From Tabrizicola_A sp965284335 (GTDB taxonomy: Bacteria > Pseudomonadota > Alphaproteobacteria > Rhodobacterales > Rhodobacteraceae): a DNA stretch of 64,000 bases. The notes under the pieces were generated by a model. It ran no database searches and was not told the DNA's origin. It saw only the letters and a program-made list of their open reading frames with translations. The position numbers and the translations under genes are program-made. The stretch lies in NCBI RefSeq assembly GCF_965284335.1, contig NZ_OZ260076.1; one strand, 5' to 3'. Shown piece after piece: positions 50,135-58,751 of the stretch (position 1 is its first letter; every line of letters starts with the position of its first letter).

Positions 50135-50836
50135 ATGCTGACGCGCAAACAGTTGGAACTTCTCGATTTCATCAAAACCCGGATGGACCGCGATGGTGTT
50201 CCTCCCTCATTTGACGAGATGAAGGATGCGCTGGATTTGCGCTCCAAATCTGGCATCCACCGGCTGATCACCGCCTTGGAAGAGCGCGGCTTTATCCGCC
50301 GATTGGCCCATCGCGCGCGCGCCTTGGAAATCTTGAAACTGCCTGAGGCGATGGAAAAGCCCGGTTTCATCGCCGGGGGCTTTTCGCCCAAGGTGATTGC
50401 GGGTGACAAGGTGGACCCGCCCCGTGCCGCCCTGCCGATTGAGGCGATCCATGCAATGGAACTGCCCGTCATGGGCCGCATTGCCGCCGGTGTCCCGATT
50501 GAGGCGATCAGCCATGTTTCCCATCATGTGGCGGTGCCGGGCAGCATGTTGGCAGGCCGTGGCCAGCATTATGCGCTGGAAGTCAAAGGCGATTCGATGA
50601 TCGAGGCGGGCATCAACGATGGTGACATCGTGGTGATCCGCGAACAGAACAGCGCCGAAAACGGTGAGATCGTTGTGGCCTTGGTCGAAGACCACGAAGC
50701 CACACTCAAGCGCTTCCGCCGCAAAGGAAATATGATCGCGCTTGAGGCAGCGAACCCTGCCTATGAAACCCGCGTGTTCCCCGATCACATGGTCAAGGTG
50801 CAGGGTCGGCTGGTTGGCCTGATCCGAAACTATTGA
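50135..50836 (+). CDS. lexA: SOS repressor LexA
   Basis: Represses DNA damage genes; self-cleaves when RecA filaments form. 233 residues. Winged helix-turn-helix at 1-70 (FDEMKDALDLRSKSGIHRLITALEERGFI). Cleavage site Ala118-Gly119 in GRIAAGVP; catalytic Ser154 (KGDSMIEAG) and Lys192 (EATLKRFRRK). The GAAC-N7-GAAC operator in front matches this alphaproteobacterial LexA type. Converges with comEC and overlaps its end by seven bases. Confidence 0.97.
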   Translation: MLTRKQLELLDFIKTRMDRDGVPPSFDEMKDALDLRSKSGIHRLITALEERGFIRRLAHRARALEILKLPEAMEKPGFIAGGFSPKVIAGDKVDPPRAALPIEAIHAMELPVMGRIAAGVPIEAISHVSHHVAVPGSMLAGRGQHYALEVKGDSMIEAGINDGDIVVIREQNSAENGEIVVALVEDHEATLKRFRRKGNMIALEAANPAYETRVFPDHMVKVQGRLVGLIRNY

Positions 50837-53064
50837 TCCGAATAAAGGGCCCGGCTTGCAATTGGGATAGCTGGGCGTTGCAAGGTCGCAAGCCCGTTTG
50901 GATTTGCGGCCTTTGGTTTTGGTGACAAGATTGGCAAGATTGGCTGGTCGCTTTGTCCCGCCCAAATGCGCGCCTTGCGCGCGGCAGGGGTGAAGATCAG
51001 ATCCTCCCCGCGCTGCGATAAGGCCAAGGCCCCTGTTTTTCGCAACAGCCCCAGATCGATCAACAGGCAGTCTTTAGACACAGGCGCTGGCGCGACACCC
51101 GCATAGATCACCAGATCCGAAGTTGAACAGGCTTGCGTCACATCAATGCCCTGCCCCGACAGAATGAGGCCGCGAAGCTTATTGGGCTGCCCACAATCCG
51201 CGCTGGCGCAACTGTCAGATTGATCTGCGCCAGATGTAACAATCTCAAAGGACCGCGCGGTGTTCGGCCCCGCAAAGCCCGATCGGGCATATGCAGCCGC
51301 CTGCGTCGCAAGATCGCCGTCCTTTTCCAGCCAATTCACCGCCGTAAATCCGGCCCCCCTGTCGCGCGACAAGGCCCGGCCTTCGGGCCCCATAAGCCCC
51401 ACCAGCCGCCCATCGCCACTGATCAGCAAAATCGGCCGGTCCGCTGCGGCCCAGAACCCAAGGGCCACGGCCAATGGCAGTACCGCAAACCCGCGCGCCC
51501 GCCCCGGCATCAAAACCGCCCAAAGCCCTGCAACAGTGATCAAGGGCATCACCCAAGGCCCCGGTGCGGCGATCGGGGTCACAGCCCCCTCCAATCCCGC
51601 AACCCAATGCGCGACAAACAAGATCCAACGCGCCGCCAGCTCCATCAGCCAAAGCGCGGGCATCGCCAAGCCAAAGGGGGCCAAAATGGCCGCCATCGCA
51701 CCGGCCGCCATCAGAACACTCATACTCGGGACAGTCAGAAGATTGGCCAATAGCCCGTAATCGGTGAATCGATTGAAATTCGCAGCCGCATAGGGCGCGG
51801 TCGCCAAACCTGCCACGACTGATGACAAAACCAGCGTGAACACCGGCATCACCCACCGTGGCAAGCGTTCGCGCATCACCCGCCCATCCAGCGCGGCAAA
51901 GGCCGCAATCAGCGCCACGGTGGCGGCAAACGACAGCTGGAACCCCGGCTCCAGCAGGCTTTCGGGCTGCCACAGCAACAGCACAATCCCCGCCAGCGCC
52001 ACCGACCGCATACTGAGCGCCCGGCGATCAAAAAGCACCGCCCCGAGCATCACCGACACCATCAGAAACGCCCGCTCAGTTGCGACATTCGAACCTGAAA
52101 GCAACAGGTAAAACAGCGCCACCCCAAAGGCCACGACCGCCGCCAGCTTTTTGGTCGAAACCCGCAAAGCAACAACCGGCACAAGTGCCAACCCATGACG
52201 CAGAAGCACAAAAACAAAGCCGGTCAGGAACACCATGTTCATGCCCGAAATTGCCAAAAGATGCGCCAAATTCGAATCGCGCAACGCCTCAACCGTGTCT
52301 TTTGTGATGCCCGAGCGATCCCCGGTCATCGCCCCACTGGCAAACGCCCCCGCATCACCGGGCAAGGCGGTCATGATGCCACGCGACAGATAGATCCGCA
52401 TGCGGTTGATCAGATCGGCCCCCGGCATTGGGTTTTCCCACAAGACAACCGGGGTGCGAGCATAGCCAACCCCGCCAAGCCCATCGAAAAACGCCATGCG
52501 GCGAAAGTCGAACCCGCCGGGTTCTGTCGGCCCCTCGGGTGCGGCAAGCCGCGCGGTGACCATCACCACCTGCCCCGGATCGGGCGACACCGTCACCGCC
52601 CCCACCGACACCCGCACCCGCGCAGGCGTTTTATCGGGTGGCAAATCCAGCACCACCCGATCCAAGGTCAAGCGCAGCGCATCCGAAGCGGAGCGATCCA
52701 TTTGCACAATCCGCCCCTGCACCGGGCCGTAATAGGGCCGCTCCAGCATCGGGGCGGCCACGCTATGGGCACGCAGCCCCACCACCAGAAAACCCAAGGC
52801 TGTGCAGGCACAGGCCAGGATCAAGGGCCTTGCCAATTCTGGCCCCCAGCGCGCGCCAACCACGCCCAGCACTAAGGCCACAAACGCCACCACATAGACG
52901 CCAAACCCCGGTTCATGCGGCAGGGCAAACCACAGGCCGATTCCCGCCGCCATGAACACCGGCACCCATGGAAAGAGCGTGCCGCGCAATGCCACAAGCG
53001 CCTGAAGCGGCCAAAGCAGCCTGCCCAAACCGGCCCCAAAGATTGCCCTGCCCCGTCCGGCCAC
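50830..53064 (-). CDS. comEC: ComEC/Rec2 family DNA-uptake channel
   Basis: Polytopic membrane protein that carries single-stranded DNA across the inner membrane in natural transformation. 744 residues. N-terminal DUF4131-like region, the competence core with DSNLAHLLAISGMNMVFLTG (about 275-295), many helices to about residue 520, then a shorter soluble tail with little sign of the metallo-beta-lactamase domain found in Bacillus ComEC. That lack is usual in alphaproteobacteria. No other competence gene is in the window, so transformation is possible but unproven. Confidence 0.9.
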   Translation of the reverse strand: MAGRGRAIFGAGLGRLLWPLQALVALRGTLFPWVPVFMAAGIGLWFALPHEPGFGVYVVAFVALVLGVVGARWGPELARPLILACACTALGFLVVGLRAHSVAAPMLERPYYGPVQGRIVQMDRSASDALRLTLDRVVLDLPPDKTPARVRVSVGAVTVSPDPGQVVMVTARLAAPEGPTEPGGFDFRRMAFFDGLGGVGYARTPVVLWENPMPGADLINRMRIYLSRGIMTALPGDAGAFASGAMTGDRSGITKDTVEALRDSNLAHLLAISGMNMVFLTGFVFVLLRHGLALVPVVALRVSTKKLAAVVAFGVALFYLLLSGSNVATERAFLMVSVMLGAVLFDRRALSMRSVALAGIVLLLWQPESLLEPGFQLSFAATVALIAAFAALDGRVMRERLPRWVMPVFTLVLSSVVAGLATAPYAAANFNRFTDYGLLANLLTVPSMSVLMAAGAMAAILAPFGLAMPALWLMELAARWILFVAHWVAGLEGAVTPIAAPGPWVMPLITVAGLWAVLMPGRARGFAVLPLAVALGFWAAADRPILLISGDGRLVGLMGPEGRALSRDRGAGFTAVNWLEKDGDLATQAAAYARSGFAGPNTARSFEIVTSGADQSDSCASADCGQPNKLRGLILSGQGIDVTQACSTSDLVIYAGVAPAPVSKDCLLIDLGLLRKTGALALSQRGEDLIFTPAARKARIWAGQSDQPILPILSPKPKAANPNGLATLQRPAIPIASRALYSDQ

Positions 53065-53139
53065 CTTGTTTTGCGCCCCATGATTGCCTAAAGCTCGCGC
53101 ATCCTAACCAGCCCTTGGTTTCCGAAAGGTTAATCGCGC

Positions 53140-54546
53140 ATGTCCGCCTCGCAGATCGTTACCCGCTTTGCCCCCTCGCCCACCGGTTATCTGCACATCG
53201 GCGGCGGGCGCACCGCGCTGTTCAACTGGCTTTATGCGCGTGGTCGCGGTGGAAAATTCCTGTTGCGGATTGAAGATACCGACCGCGAGCGTTCAACCCC
53301 CGAGGCGACGGCCGCCATTCTCAAGGGCCTGACTTGGCTGGGTCTGGACTGGGACGGCGAGGTGGTCAGCCAGTTTGAGCGCAAGGATCGGCACGCGGCC
53401 GTCGCCCATGAAATGCTGGCGCGCGGGACCGCCTATAAGTGCTTTTCCACCGCCGAAGAGATCGCCGCCTTCCGCACCGAGGCCGAGGCCAAGGGCGCAA
53501 GCTATGCCGTCTTCCAAAGCCCGTGGCGCGACGCAGACCCCGCCAGCCACCCCGATGCGCCCTTTGCCATTCGCATGAAGGCCCCCCGCACAGGCGAGAC
53601 GGAAATTCGCGACGAAGTTCAGGGAATCGTAACGATCAAGAACGAGACTTTGGACGACATGATCGTTCTACGCTCGGATGGCACGCCGACCTATATGCTG
53701 GCCGTGGTGGTGGACGATCACGATATGGGCGTGACCCATGTGATCCGGGGAGATGACCATCTGAACAATGCCGCACGCCAGCAAATGGTGTATACCGCCA
53801 TGGGGTGGACGGTGCCGGTCTGGGCCCATATCCCGCTGATCCATGGGCCGGATGGCAAAAAGCTGTCCAAACGCCATGGGGCAACGGGCGTTGAGGAATA
53901 TCAGGCCATGGGCTACCCCGCCGCGGGCATGCGCAACTATCTGACGCGACTTGGCTGGGCGCATGGCGATGCGGAAATCTTCACCACCGCCGAGGCGTTG
54001 CAGATGTTCGATCTGAAGGGAATCGGTCGCGCTCCTGCCCGGCTGGATTTCAAAAAGCTGGAAAACACCTGCGGGCATCATATGGCGATGACGCCGGATG
54101 CTGCACTGCTGCATGAACTTGATGGTTTTTTGGCGGCGGCAGGCAAGCCCAAGCTGACAGATCTGCAACGAGACCGCCTGTCGCGGGGGCTTTACTGCAT
54201 CAAAGATCGTGCAAAAACCTTCCCGGAACTTCTTGAAAAAGCACAGTTTGCGCTGACATCGCGTCCGGTTGTGGTCGATGAGGCTGCGGCCAAGTCGCTT
54301 GATACGGTATCCCGTGGTATACTGAAATCATTGACGCCGCGCCTGCAAAATGCTAGCTGGACAAAAGAGGGGTTAGAAGCAATCCTCAACGATGCTGCCG
54401 CAGAAAACGGGATTGGTTTTGGCAAACTGGCCGCCCCGCTGCGGGCGGCTTTGGCGGGGCGCAGTGCCACACCTTCGGTGTTTGACATGATGCTTGTCAT
54501 CGGTCGAGATGAGACAATTGCCCGGTTGACGGACGCCGGGGCCTAG
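53140..54546 (+). CDS. gltX: Glutamate-tRNA ligase
   Basis: Charges tRNA-Glu. 468 residues, class I synthetase. HIGH-type motif PTGYLHIGGGRTALFNWL near residue 12, KMSKS-type KKLSKRHGATGV (about 240), and the typical segments RIEDTDRERS and NAARQQMVYTAMGW. Divergent from comEC across 75 bases. gltA follows after about 80 bases on the same strand. Nothing unusual apart from one of the motifs (YLHIG) having Tyr at the fourth place. Confidence 0.96.
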   Translation: MSASQIVTRFAPSPTGYLHIGGGRTALFNWLYARGRGGKFLLRIEDTDRERSTPEATAAILKGLTWLGLDWDGEVVSQFERKDRHAAVAHEMLARGTAYKCFSTAEEIAAFRTEAEAKGASYAVFQSPWRDADPASHPDAPFAIRMKAPRTGETEIRDEVQGIVTIKNETLDDMIVLRSDGTPTYMLAVVVDDHDMGVTHVIRGDDHLNNAARQQMVYTAMGWTVPVWAHIPLIHGPDGKKLSKRHGATGVEEYQAMGYPAAGMRNYLTRLGWAHGDAEIFTTAEALQMFDLKGIGRAPARLDFKKLENTCGHHMAMTPDAALLHELDGFLAAAGKPKLTDLQRDRLSRGLYCIKDRAKTFPELLEKAQFALTSRPVVVDEAAAKSLDTVSRGILKSLTPRLQNASWTKEGLEAILNDAAAENGIGFGKLAAPLRAALAGRSATPSVFDMMLVIGRDETIARLTDAGA

Positions 54547-54627
54547 GCGGCTCTGCATCCGCAGCCCGCACAAAACGCAGCGCGGCATTGGGCAAAAGCC
54601 CGCCGCGCCCATGATGGGGGACGGAAG

Positions 54628-55923
54628 ATGGCCGAACAGATCAAGACCGCGACACTCAGCCTTGATGGCAAAACCTATGACTTGCCGGTTTATGCGCCCA
54701 CCTTGGGGCCAGAGGTGCTTGATATCGGCAAGCTTTACGCCCAAGCAGATGTGTTCACCTTCGACCCCGGCTTTACCTCGACGGCCGCTTGCGAAAGCGC
54801 GATCACTTACATCGATGGCGACAAAGGAGAGCTGTTGCACCGCGGCTATCCCATTGAGCAGCTTGCCAAACAGTCAAATTACCTAGAGGTTTGCTATCTG
54901 CTGCTCTATGGCGAATTGCCGACATCTGCGCAGATGGCGGATTTTGAGGCACGGGTCACGCGCCACACCATGGTGCATGAACAGATGCACAACTTCTTCC
55001 GTGGCTTCCGCCGCGACAGCCACCCGATGGCCACCATGGTGGGCGTTGTGGGCGCAATGTCGGCCTTCTACCACGACAGCCTTGACATCAATGACCCCTG
55101 GCAGCGCGAAGTGGCCGCCATCCGCATGATCGCCAAACTGCCGACGATCGCGGCCATGGCCTATAAATATTCCATCGGCCAACCCTTTGTGTACCCGAAG
55201 AATTCGCTCAGCTATGCGGGCAATTTCCTGCATATGTGCTTTGCGGTTCCGGCCGAAGACTATGTGGTGAACCCGGTCCTCGAAAAGGCGATGGACCGGA
55301 TCATGATGCTCCATGCCGACCACGAACAAAACGCCTCCACCTCCACGGTGCGTCTGGCGGGCTCGTCGGGCGCCAACCCCTTTGCCTGCATCGCGGCGGG
55401 CATCGCCTGCCTTTGGGGCCCGGCCCATGGCGGCGCCAATCAGGCCTGCCTTGAGATGCTGAAGGAAATCGGCACGGTTGACCGCATTCCCGAATATGTC
55501 GACAAGGCCAAGGACAAGAATTCAGGCTTCCGCCTCATGGGCTTTGGCCACCGGGTCTATAAAAACTTTGACCCCCGCGCGACGGTTATGAAAGAATCGG
55601 CCGATGAGGTTCTGGCGCTCTTGGGCGTTGACAACAACCCTCTGCTGCAAGTCGCCAAAGAGTTGGAACGTATCGCGCTCTCGGATGAGTATTTCATCTC
55701 GAAAAAGCTTTACCCCAATGTCGATTTCTACTCGGGCATCATCCTCGAGGCCATGGGCTTCCCCACCGCCATGTTCACCCCGATCTTCGCCATCTCGCGC
55801 ACCGTCGGCTGGATTTCGCAGTGGAAGGAAATGATCGGCGAAAAGAACCAAAAGATCGGCCGCCCGCGCCAGCTTTATGTTGGCGCGCCCAAGCGCGATT
55901 ATGTCGATCTGCGCCACCGCTAA
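54628..55923 (+). CDS. gltA: Citrate synthase
   Basis: Condenses oxaloacetate and acetyl-CoA in the TCA cycle; Gram-negative hexameric type by length, 431 residues. Active-site histidines in GANQACLEML-adjacent LWGPAHGGANQ and MGFGHRVYKNFDPRA, plus Asp in FYSGIILEAMGFP. N-terminal beta-domain (LSLDGKTYDLPVYAPTLG) as in E. coli GltA. GGGGGACGG precedes the ATG. A strong terminator follows. Confidence 0.97.
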   Translation: MAEQIKTATLSLDGKTYDLPVYAPTLGPEVLDIGKLYAQADVFTFDPGFTSTAACESAITYIDGDKGELLHRGYPIEQLAKQSNYLEVCYLLLYGELPTSAQMADFEARVTRHTMVHEQMHNFFRGFRRDSHPMATMVGVVGAMSAFYHDSLDINDPWQREVAAIRMIAKLPTIAAMAYKYSIGQPFVYPKNSLSYAGNFLHMCFAVPAEDYVVNPVLEKAMDRIMMLHADHEQNASTSTVRLAGSSGANPFACIAAGIACLWGPAHGGANQACLEMLKEIGTVDRIPEYVDKAKDKNSGFRLMGFGHRVYKNFDPRATVMKESADEVLALLGVDNNPLLQVAKELERIALSDEYFISKKLYPNVDFYSGIILEAMGFPTAMFTPIFAISRTVGWISQWKEMIGEKNQKIGRPRQLYVGAPKRDYVDLRHR

Positions 55924-55946
55924 GACCGCAGCGCATCTTTAAACCG

Positions 55947-55980
55947 GGGCGGCCTGCATCGGGCCGCCCTTTGCTTTTTC
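55947..55980 (+). terminator. Intrinsic terminator of gltA
   Basis: GGGCGGCC (55947-55954) pairs with GGCCGCCC (55962-55969), 7-base loop, then TTTGCTTTTTC. Starts 24 bases past the stop codon. Confidence 0.8.
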
Positions 55981-56002
55981 CCTTGCCAATCCTCAGCCCC
56001 CG

Positions 56003-56055
56003 CCTTCAATGTGGCGCAAATATCCCACGGGGGTCCGGGGGTGTGAAACCCCCGG
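56003..56055 (+). repeat. Dispersed intergenic repeat, copy F
   Basis: AATGTGGCGCAAATATCC at 56008-56025, then CACGGGGGTCC and the hairpin CCGGGGG-TGTGAAA-CCCCCGG. It matches copy E base for base outside one core position. It ends ten bases before the possible TTG start of the next gene and so forms its leader. Confidence 0.8.
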
Positions 56056-56064
56056 TCGCAACGC

Positions 56065-56793
56065 TTGAACCAAACCCGCCTTCTCGGACTTGATATCGCC
56101 CGCACTGCGGCACTTTTGGGCATGGTGGCGTTCCACACCGTCTTTAATCTGCAAATGTTTGGCTATCTGCCCTATGGCACCACCGCCGAGCCCTTCTTTT
56201 ACTGGCACGCCCGCGCTGTGGCTGGCAGCTTTTTGGCACTGGCGGGCCTGTCTTTGTGGCTTGCCCATGGCAGTGGCATCCGCTGGGGGGCCTTCTGGCG
56301 GCGATGGCTCAAACTGGTCGGTGCCGCCGCCTTGGTCAGCCTTGCCACTTATGCGGCCTTTCCGGATTATTTCGTCTATTTCGGCATCTTGCACGCCATC
56401 GCTGCGGCCAGCTTGATCGGGTTGGCCTTCCTCAACCTGCCCGCGCTTGTCACGCTGGCGGTGGGGGCGCTTGTGATGGCGGGCAGCTATTACCTGCCCT
56501 CCGAGACCTTCAACGCCCCCCTCTTGCGCTTTCTGGGCCTTGCCACTGTTCCGGCCGAGACCTTGGACTTTCTGCCGATTTTTCCATGGCTTGGTCCGTT
56601 TCTCCTTGGCCTCGGAACAGCGCAATTCCTTGGTCGCAGAAGGCTCATGGCTTTGCTGGATTGGCCAGACAGCCCCACGCTCCGCCGCCTTGCTTGGCCT
56701 GGTCAGCACAGCCTGATGATCTATCTGCTCCACCAGCCGCTCTTGATTGCGGCATTCCAAGCCGTGGCGGTCCTGTCCGTCTGGTTTTCCTGA
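56065..56793 (+). CDS. DUF1624 / heparan-alpha-glucosaminide acetyltransferase-like membrane protein
   Basis: 242 residues, seven or eight hydrophobic helices. Opens LLGLDIARTAALLGMVAFHTVFNLQMFG, the family hallmark with the conserved His in FHTVF, then FFYWHARAVAGSFLALAGLSLWLAHG and YFGILHAIAAASLIG (another conserved His). It ends GQHSLMIYLLHQPLLI. Related proteins transfer acetyl groups from CoA to sugars across membranes; the substrate here is unknown. Start uncertain: the only upstream candidate is a TTG next to repeat F, without a clear ribosome site. Confidence 0.75.
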   Translation: MNQTRLLGLDIARTAALLGMVAFHTVFNLQMFGYLPYGTTAEPFFYWHARAVAGSFLALAGLSLWLAHGSGIRWGAFWRRWLKLVGAAALVSLATYAAFPDYFVYFGILHAIAAASLIGLAFLNLPALVTLAVGALVMAGSYYLPSETFNAPLLRFLGLATVPAETLDFLPIFPWLGPFLLGLGTAQFLGRRRLMALLDWPDSPTLRRLAWPGQHSLMIYLLHQPLLIAAFQAVAVLSVWFS

Positions 56794-56879
56794 CCTTCCC
56801 CTGCGGTAAGGCGACGCAGCCCCTTTGGCCAACTCTGTCGCGCCCACATATCCTGCATATCAGATAAAGGATTTGGGCC

Positions 56880-57509
56880 ATGAAAGACACTTTCGACACG
56901 ACCAGCCTTGAAGTCCACCACGCCCCCGCCACTTTGGGCGACCGCGTGGCGCTGCGCACGGTGAAGGTCATGCGCCTGTTTGCCGATGCCTTCTTTTCCA
57001 AGCGCTATGGCCACCGCGCGGTGGTGTTGGAAACTGTCGCTGCGGTGCCGGGCATGGTGGGGGGGCTGTTGCAGCATCTCAAAGCGCTGCGCCATATCCG
57101 TGATGATCAGGGCTGGATCCGTGAGCTTTTGGATGAGGCCGAGAATGAGCGGATGCATCTGATGACCTTTATCGAGATCGCCCAACCCTCCCGCACCGAA
57201 CGGGTGATCATCATGTTGGGGCAGGCCATTTTTTATAACGCCTATTTCTGGCTTTATCTCTTTACGCCCCGCATCGCGCACCGGATAGTCGGCTATCTCG
57301 AAGAAGAAGCGGTGGTCAGCTACACGCAATATCTGGCGGAAATTGATGCAGGTCGGGTTGCGAATGTGCCGGCACCCGCGATTGCCCGTGAGTATTGGAA
57401 GCTGCCATCAGACGCCATGTTGCGCGATGTCGTCATCGCCGTTCGCGCAGACGAGGCTGGGCATCGTGATCGGAACCACCAAATGGCGGATGAGTTGAAG
57501 GCAGGCTGA
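56880..57509 (+). CDS. aox: Alternative oxidase (AOX), ubiquinol:oxygen oxidoreductase
   Basis: Membrane-associated di-iron enzyme that passes electrons from ubiquinol to O2 without pumping protons, bypassing cytochrome oxidases. 209 residues. All iron ligand motifs are present: VVLETVAAVPGMVG, LLDEAENERMHLMTF (E-x-x-H), LEEEAVVSYT and RADEAGHRDRNH (E-x-x-H). Bacterial AOX is patchily distributed among proteobacteria and may protect against cyanide, sulfide or over-reduction. AAAGG lies close upstream. Monocistronic; no regulator seen. Confidence 0.94.
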   Translation: MKDTFDTTSLEVHHAPATLGDRVALRTVKVMRLFADAFFSKRYGHRAVVLETVAAVPGMVGGLLQHLKALRHIRDDQGWIRELLDEAENERMHLMTFIEIAQPSRTERVIIMLGQAIFYNAYFWLYLFTPRIAHRIVGYLEEEAVVSYTQYLAEIDAGRVANVPAPAIAREYWKLPSDAMLRDVVIAVRADEAGHRDRNHQMADELKAG

Positions 57510-57545
57510 TCAAACGGCAAACGCCCCCCGAAACACTCGCCCCCG

Positions 57546-58643
57546 TCAGAACAACCGCGTCAGGGGCCAGGGCATCCAACTCCAAGCGCGCTCCCCCTCG
57601 GCGCTGGGATGAATGCTTTCCGAGACATCGCGGCCCACCACACGCGGACGGCGCAGCAAAAACACCTTGGCCCAGCCGCGCGTGGTGCCAAGCATCGGCG
57701 CCTTGGGATCACAGGGATAGCGCCCGCGCCAGTCGGGTGGCAAATGCAAACCCACCACCTCGGCCCGTTCCAGCATCCAGACCAAGGGAATATTGGCCAA
57801 GGGTCGCGCGGCGGGAAAGGTGCCCACCTGTCCGCCCACATCGGAATGGCCGCCGCGGAACCAGACCTGCTGCACATTGCCCTCCCAACCCGGCGGACAA
57901 TCCCACATCACAGGTTCAAACACCGCGCGGGTTTCATGCAAGGCAAGCGCCTGAAATCCATGACGAATGGATGATCCAAGGTGATGGTTGTGAAACCGGT
58001 GCTGTTTGTCGGTCAACATCCAAAGCAAGGGCAAGCGCAGGCCCAATGCCTTGACGGTGTCCCAGACCCCCACCATCTCGATCGGGGCCTCAGGGTGACA
58101 ATGGGCGCGGGCGAAGGCCAAGGCGGCAGGGTTCATCGGCCCCTCGCGATAGTGGCGATAGGCTTGGCGGATCACCCGCTCGGCCGCCTCTTCGCGGCGC
58201 ACAAGACCCACCCGGTCAATCACGCCCGCCAAGCTGCGCACCGCATAGGCCCCGCGCGAATAGCCGAACAGGAAAATCCGATCTCCCGGCCGATATTGGC
58301 TGGCCAGCCAACCATAGGCCCGCGCGATCTGGCGATTGATACCGCGCCCCTGCACAAAGCCAATCGCGCGGCGCATCCCCTCCCATTGCAGGCCTTGTTC
58401 GTAGTAGACCCGCCGCTGCACGCCCTGATCATCACTCAGCAGCAGTTTCAACAGCAGCCCTGCATTGGTCTCAAACCCCGGCTCCAAAAGCGATAAGGTG
58501 CCGTCCAAGATGATGACATGATCCACCACCCCGCGCGCCCGGCCCGGCACAGGCGCGGGTGCAGGGTCCACCGTGACAACAGGCCGTCCCTTCCACCAGC
58601 GCGACAGGCGTTCAATGACAGACGTGGCACCCCCCCCGGACAA
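57546..58643 (-). CDS. DUF2235 alpha/beta-hydrolase, uncertain start
   Basis: 365 residues if the TTG at 58643 is used. N-terminal HVIILDGT (about 43-49), the nucleophile elbow GYSRGAYAVRS (Ser129) and PIEMVGVWDTVKALGL and QVWFRGGHSDVGGQ, the DUF2235 pattern shared with type VI lipase effectors of the Tle1 group. No secretion genes are nearby, so a role in phospholipid breakdown is only possible. No good ribosome site exists for the TTG, and the next bases contain a run of eight G on the coding strand (58637-58630); a downstream GTG is an alternative start. Confidence 0.75.
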   Translation of the reverse strand: MSGGGATSVIERLSRWWKGRPVVTVDPAPAPVPGRARGVVDHVIILDGTLSLLEPGFETNAGLLLKLLLSDDQGVQRRVYYEQGLQWEGMRRAIGFVQGRGINRQIARAYGWLASQYRPGDRIFLFGYSRGAYAVRSLAGVIDRVGLVRREEAAERVIRQAYRHYREGPMNPAALAFARAHCHPEAPIEMVGVWDTVKALGLRLPLLWMLTDKQHRFHNHHLGSSIRHGFQALALHETRAVFEPVMWDCPPGWEGNVQQVWFRGGHSDVGGQVGTFPAARPLANIPLVWMLERAEVVGLHLPPDWRGRYPCDPKAPMLGTTRGWAKVFLLRRPRVVGRDVSESIHPSAEGERAWSWMPWPLTRLF

Positions 58644-58751
58644 ACGATCCTGACGCCGCGCAGTCTGCCCAGCATTTGGTTAACAAGACGATGCAAAACG
58701 GGCGCCCGCAAGGGACGCCCGCCGCAAAATCCTGTGAAGGTCAATGAAACC

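Noticed and set aside
48997..50481. Minus-strand open frame of 494 codons spanning moeA and lexA
   Set aside because: It crosses two clear genes and the lexA promoter, and contains no recognisable domain.
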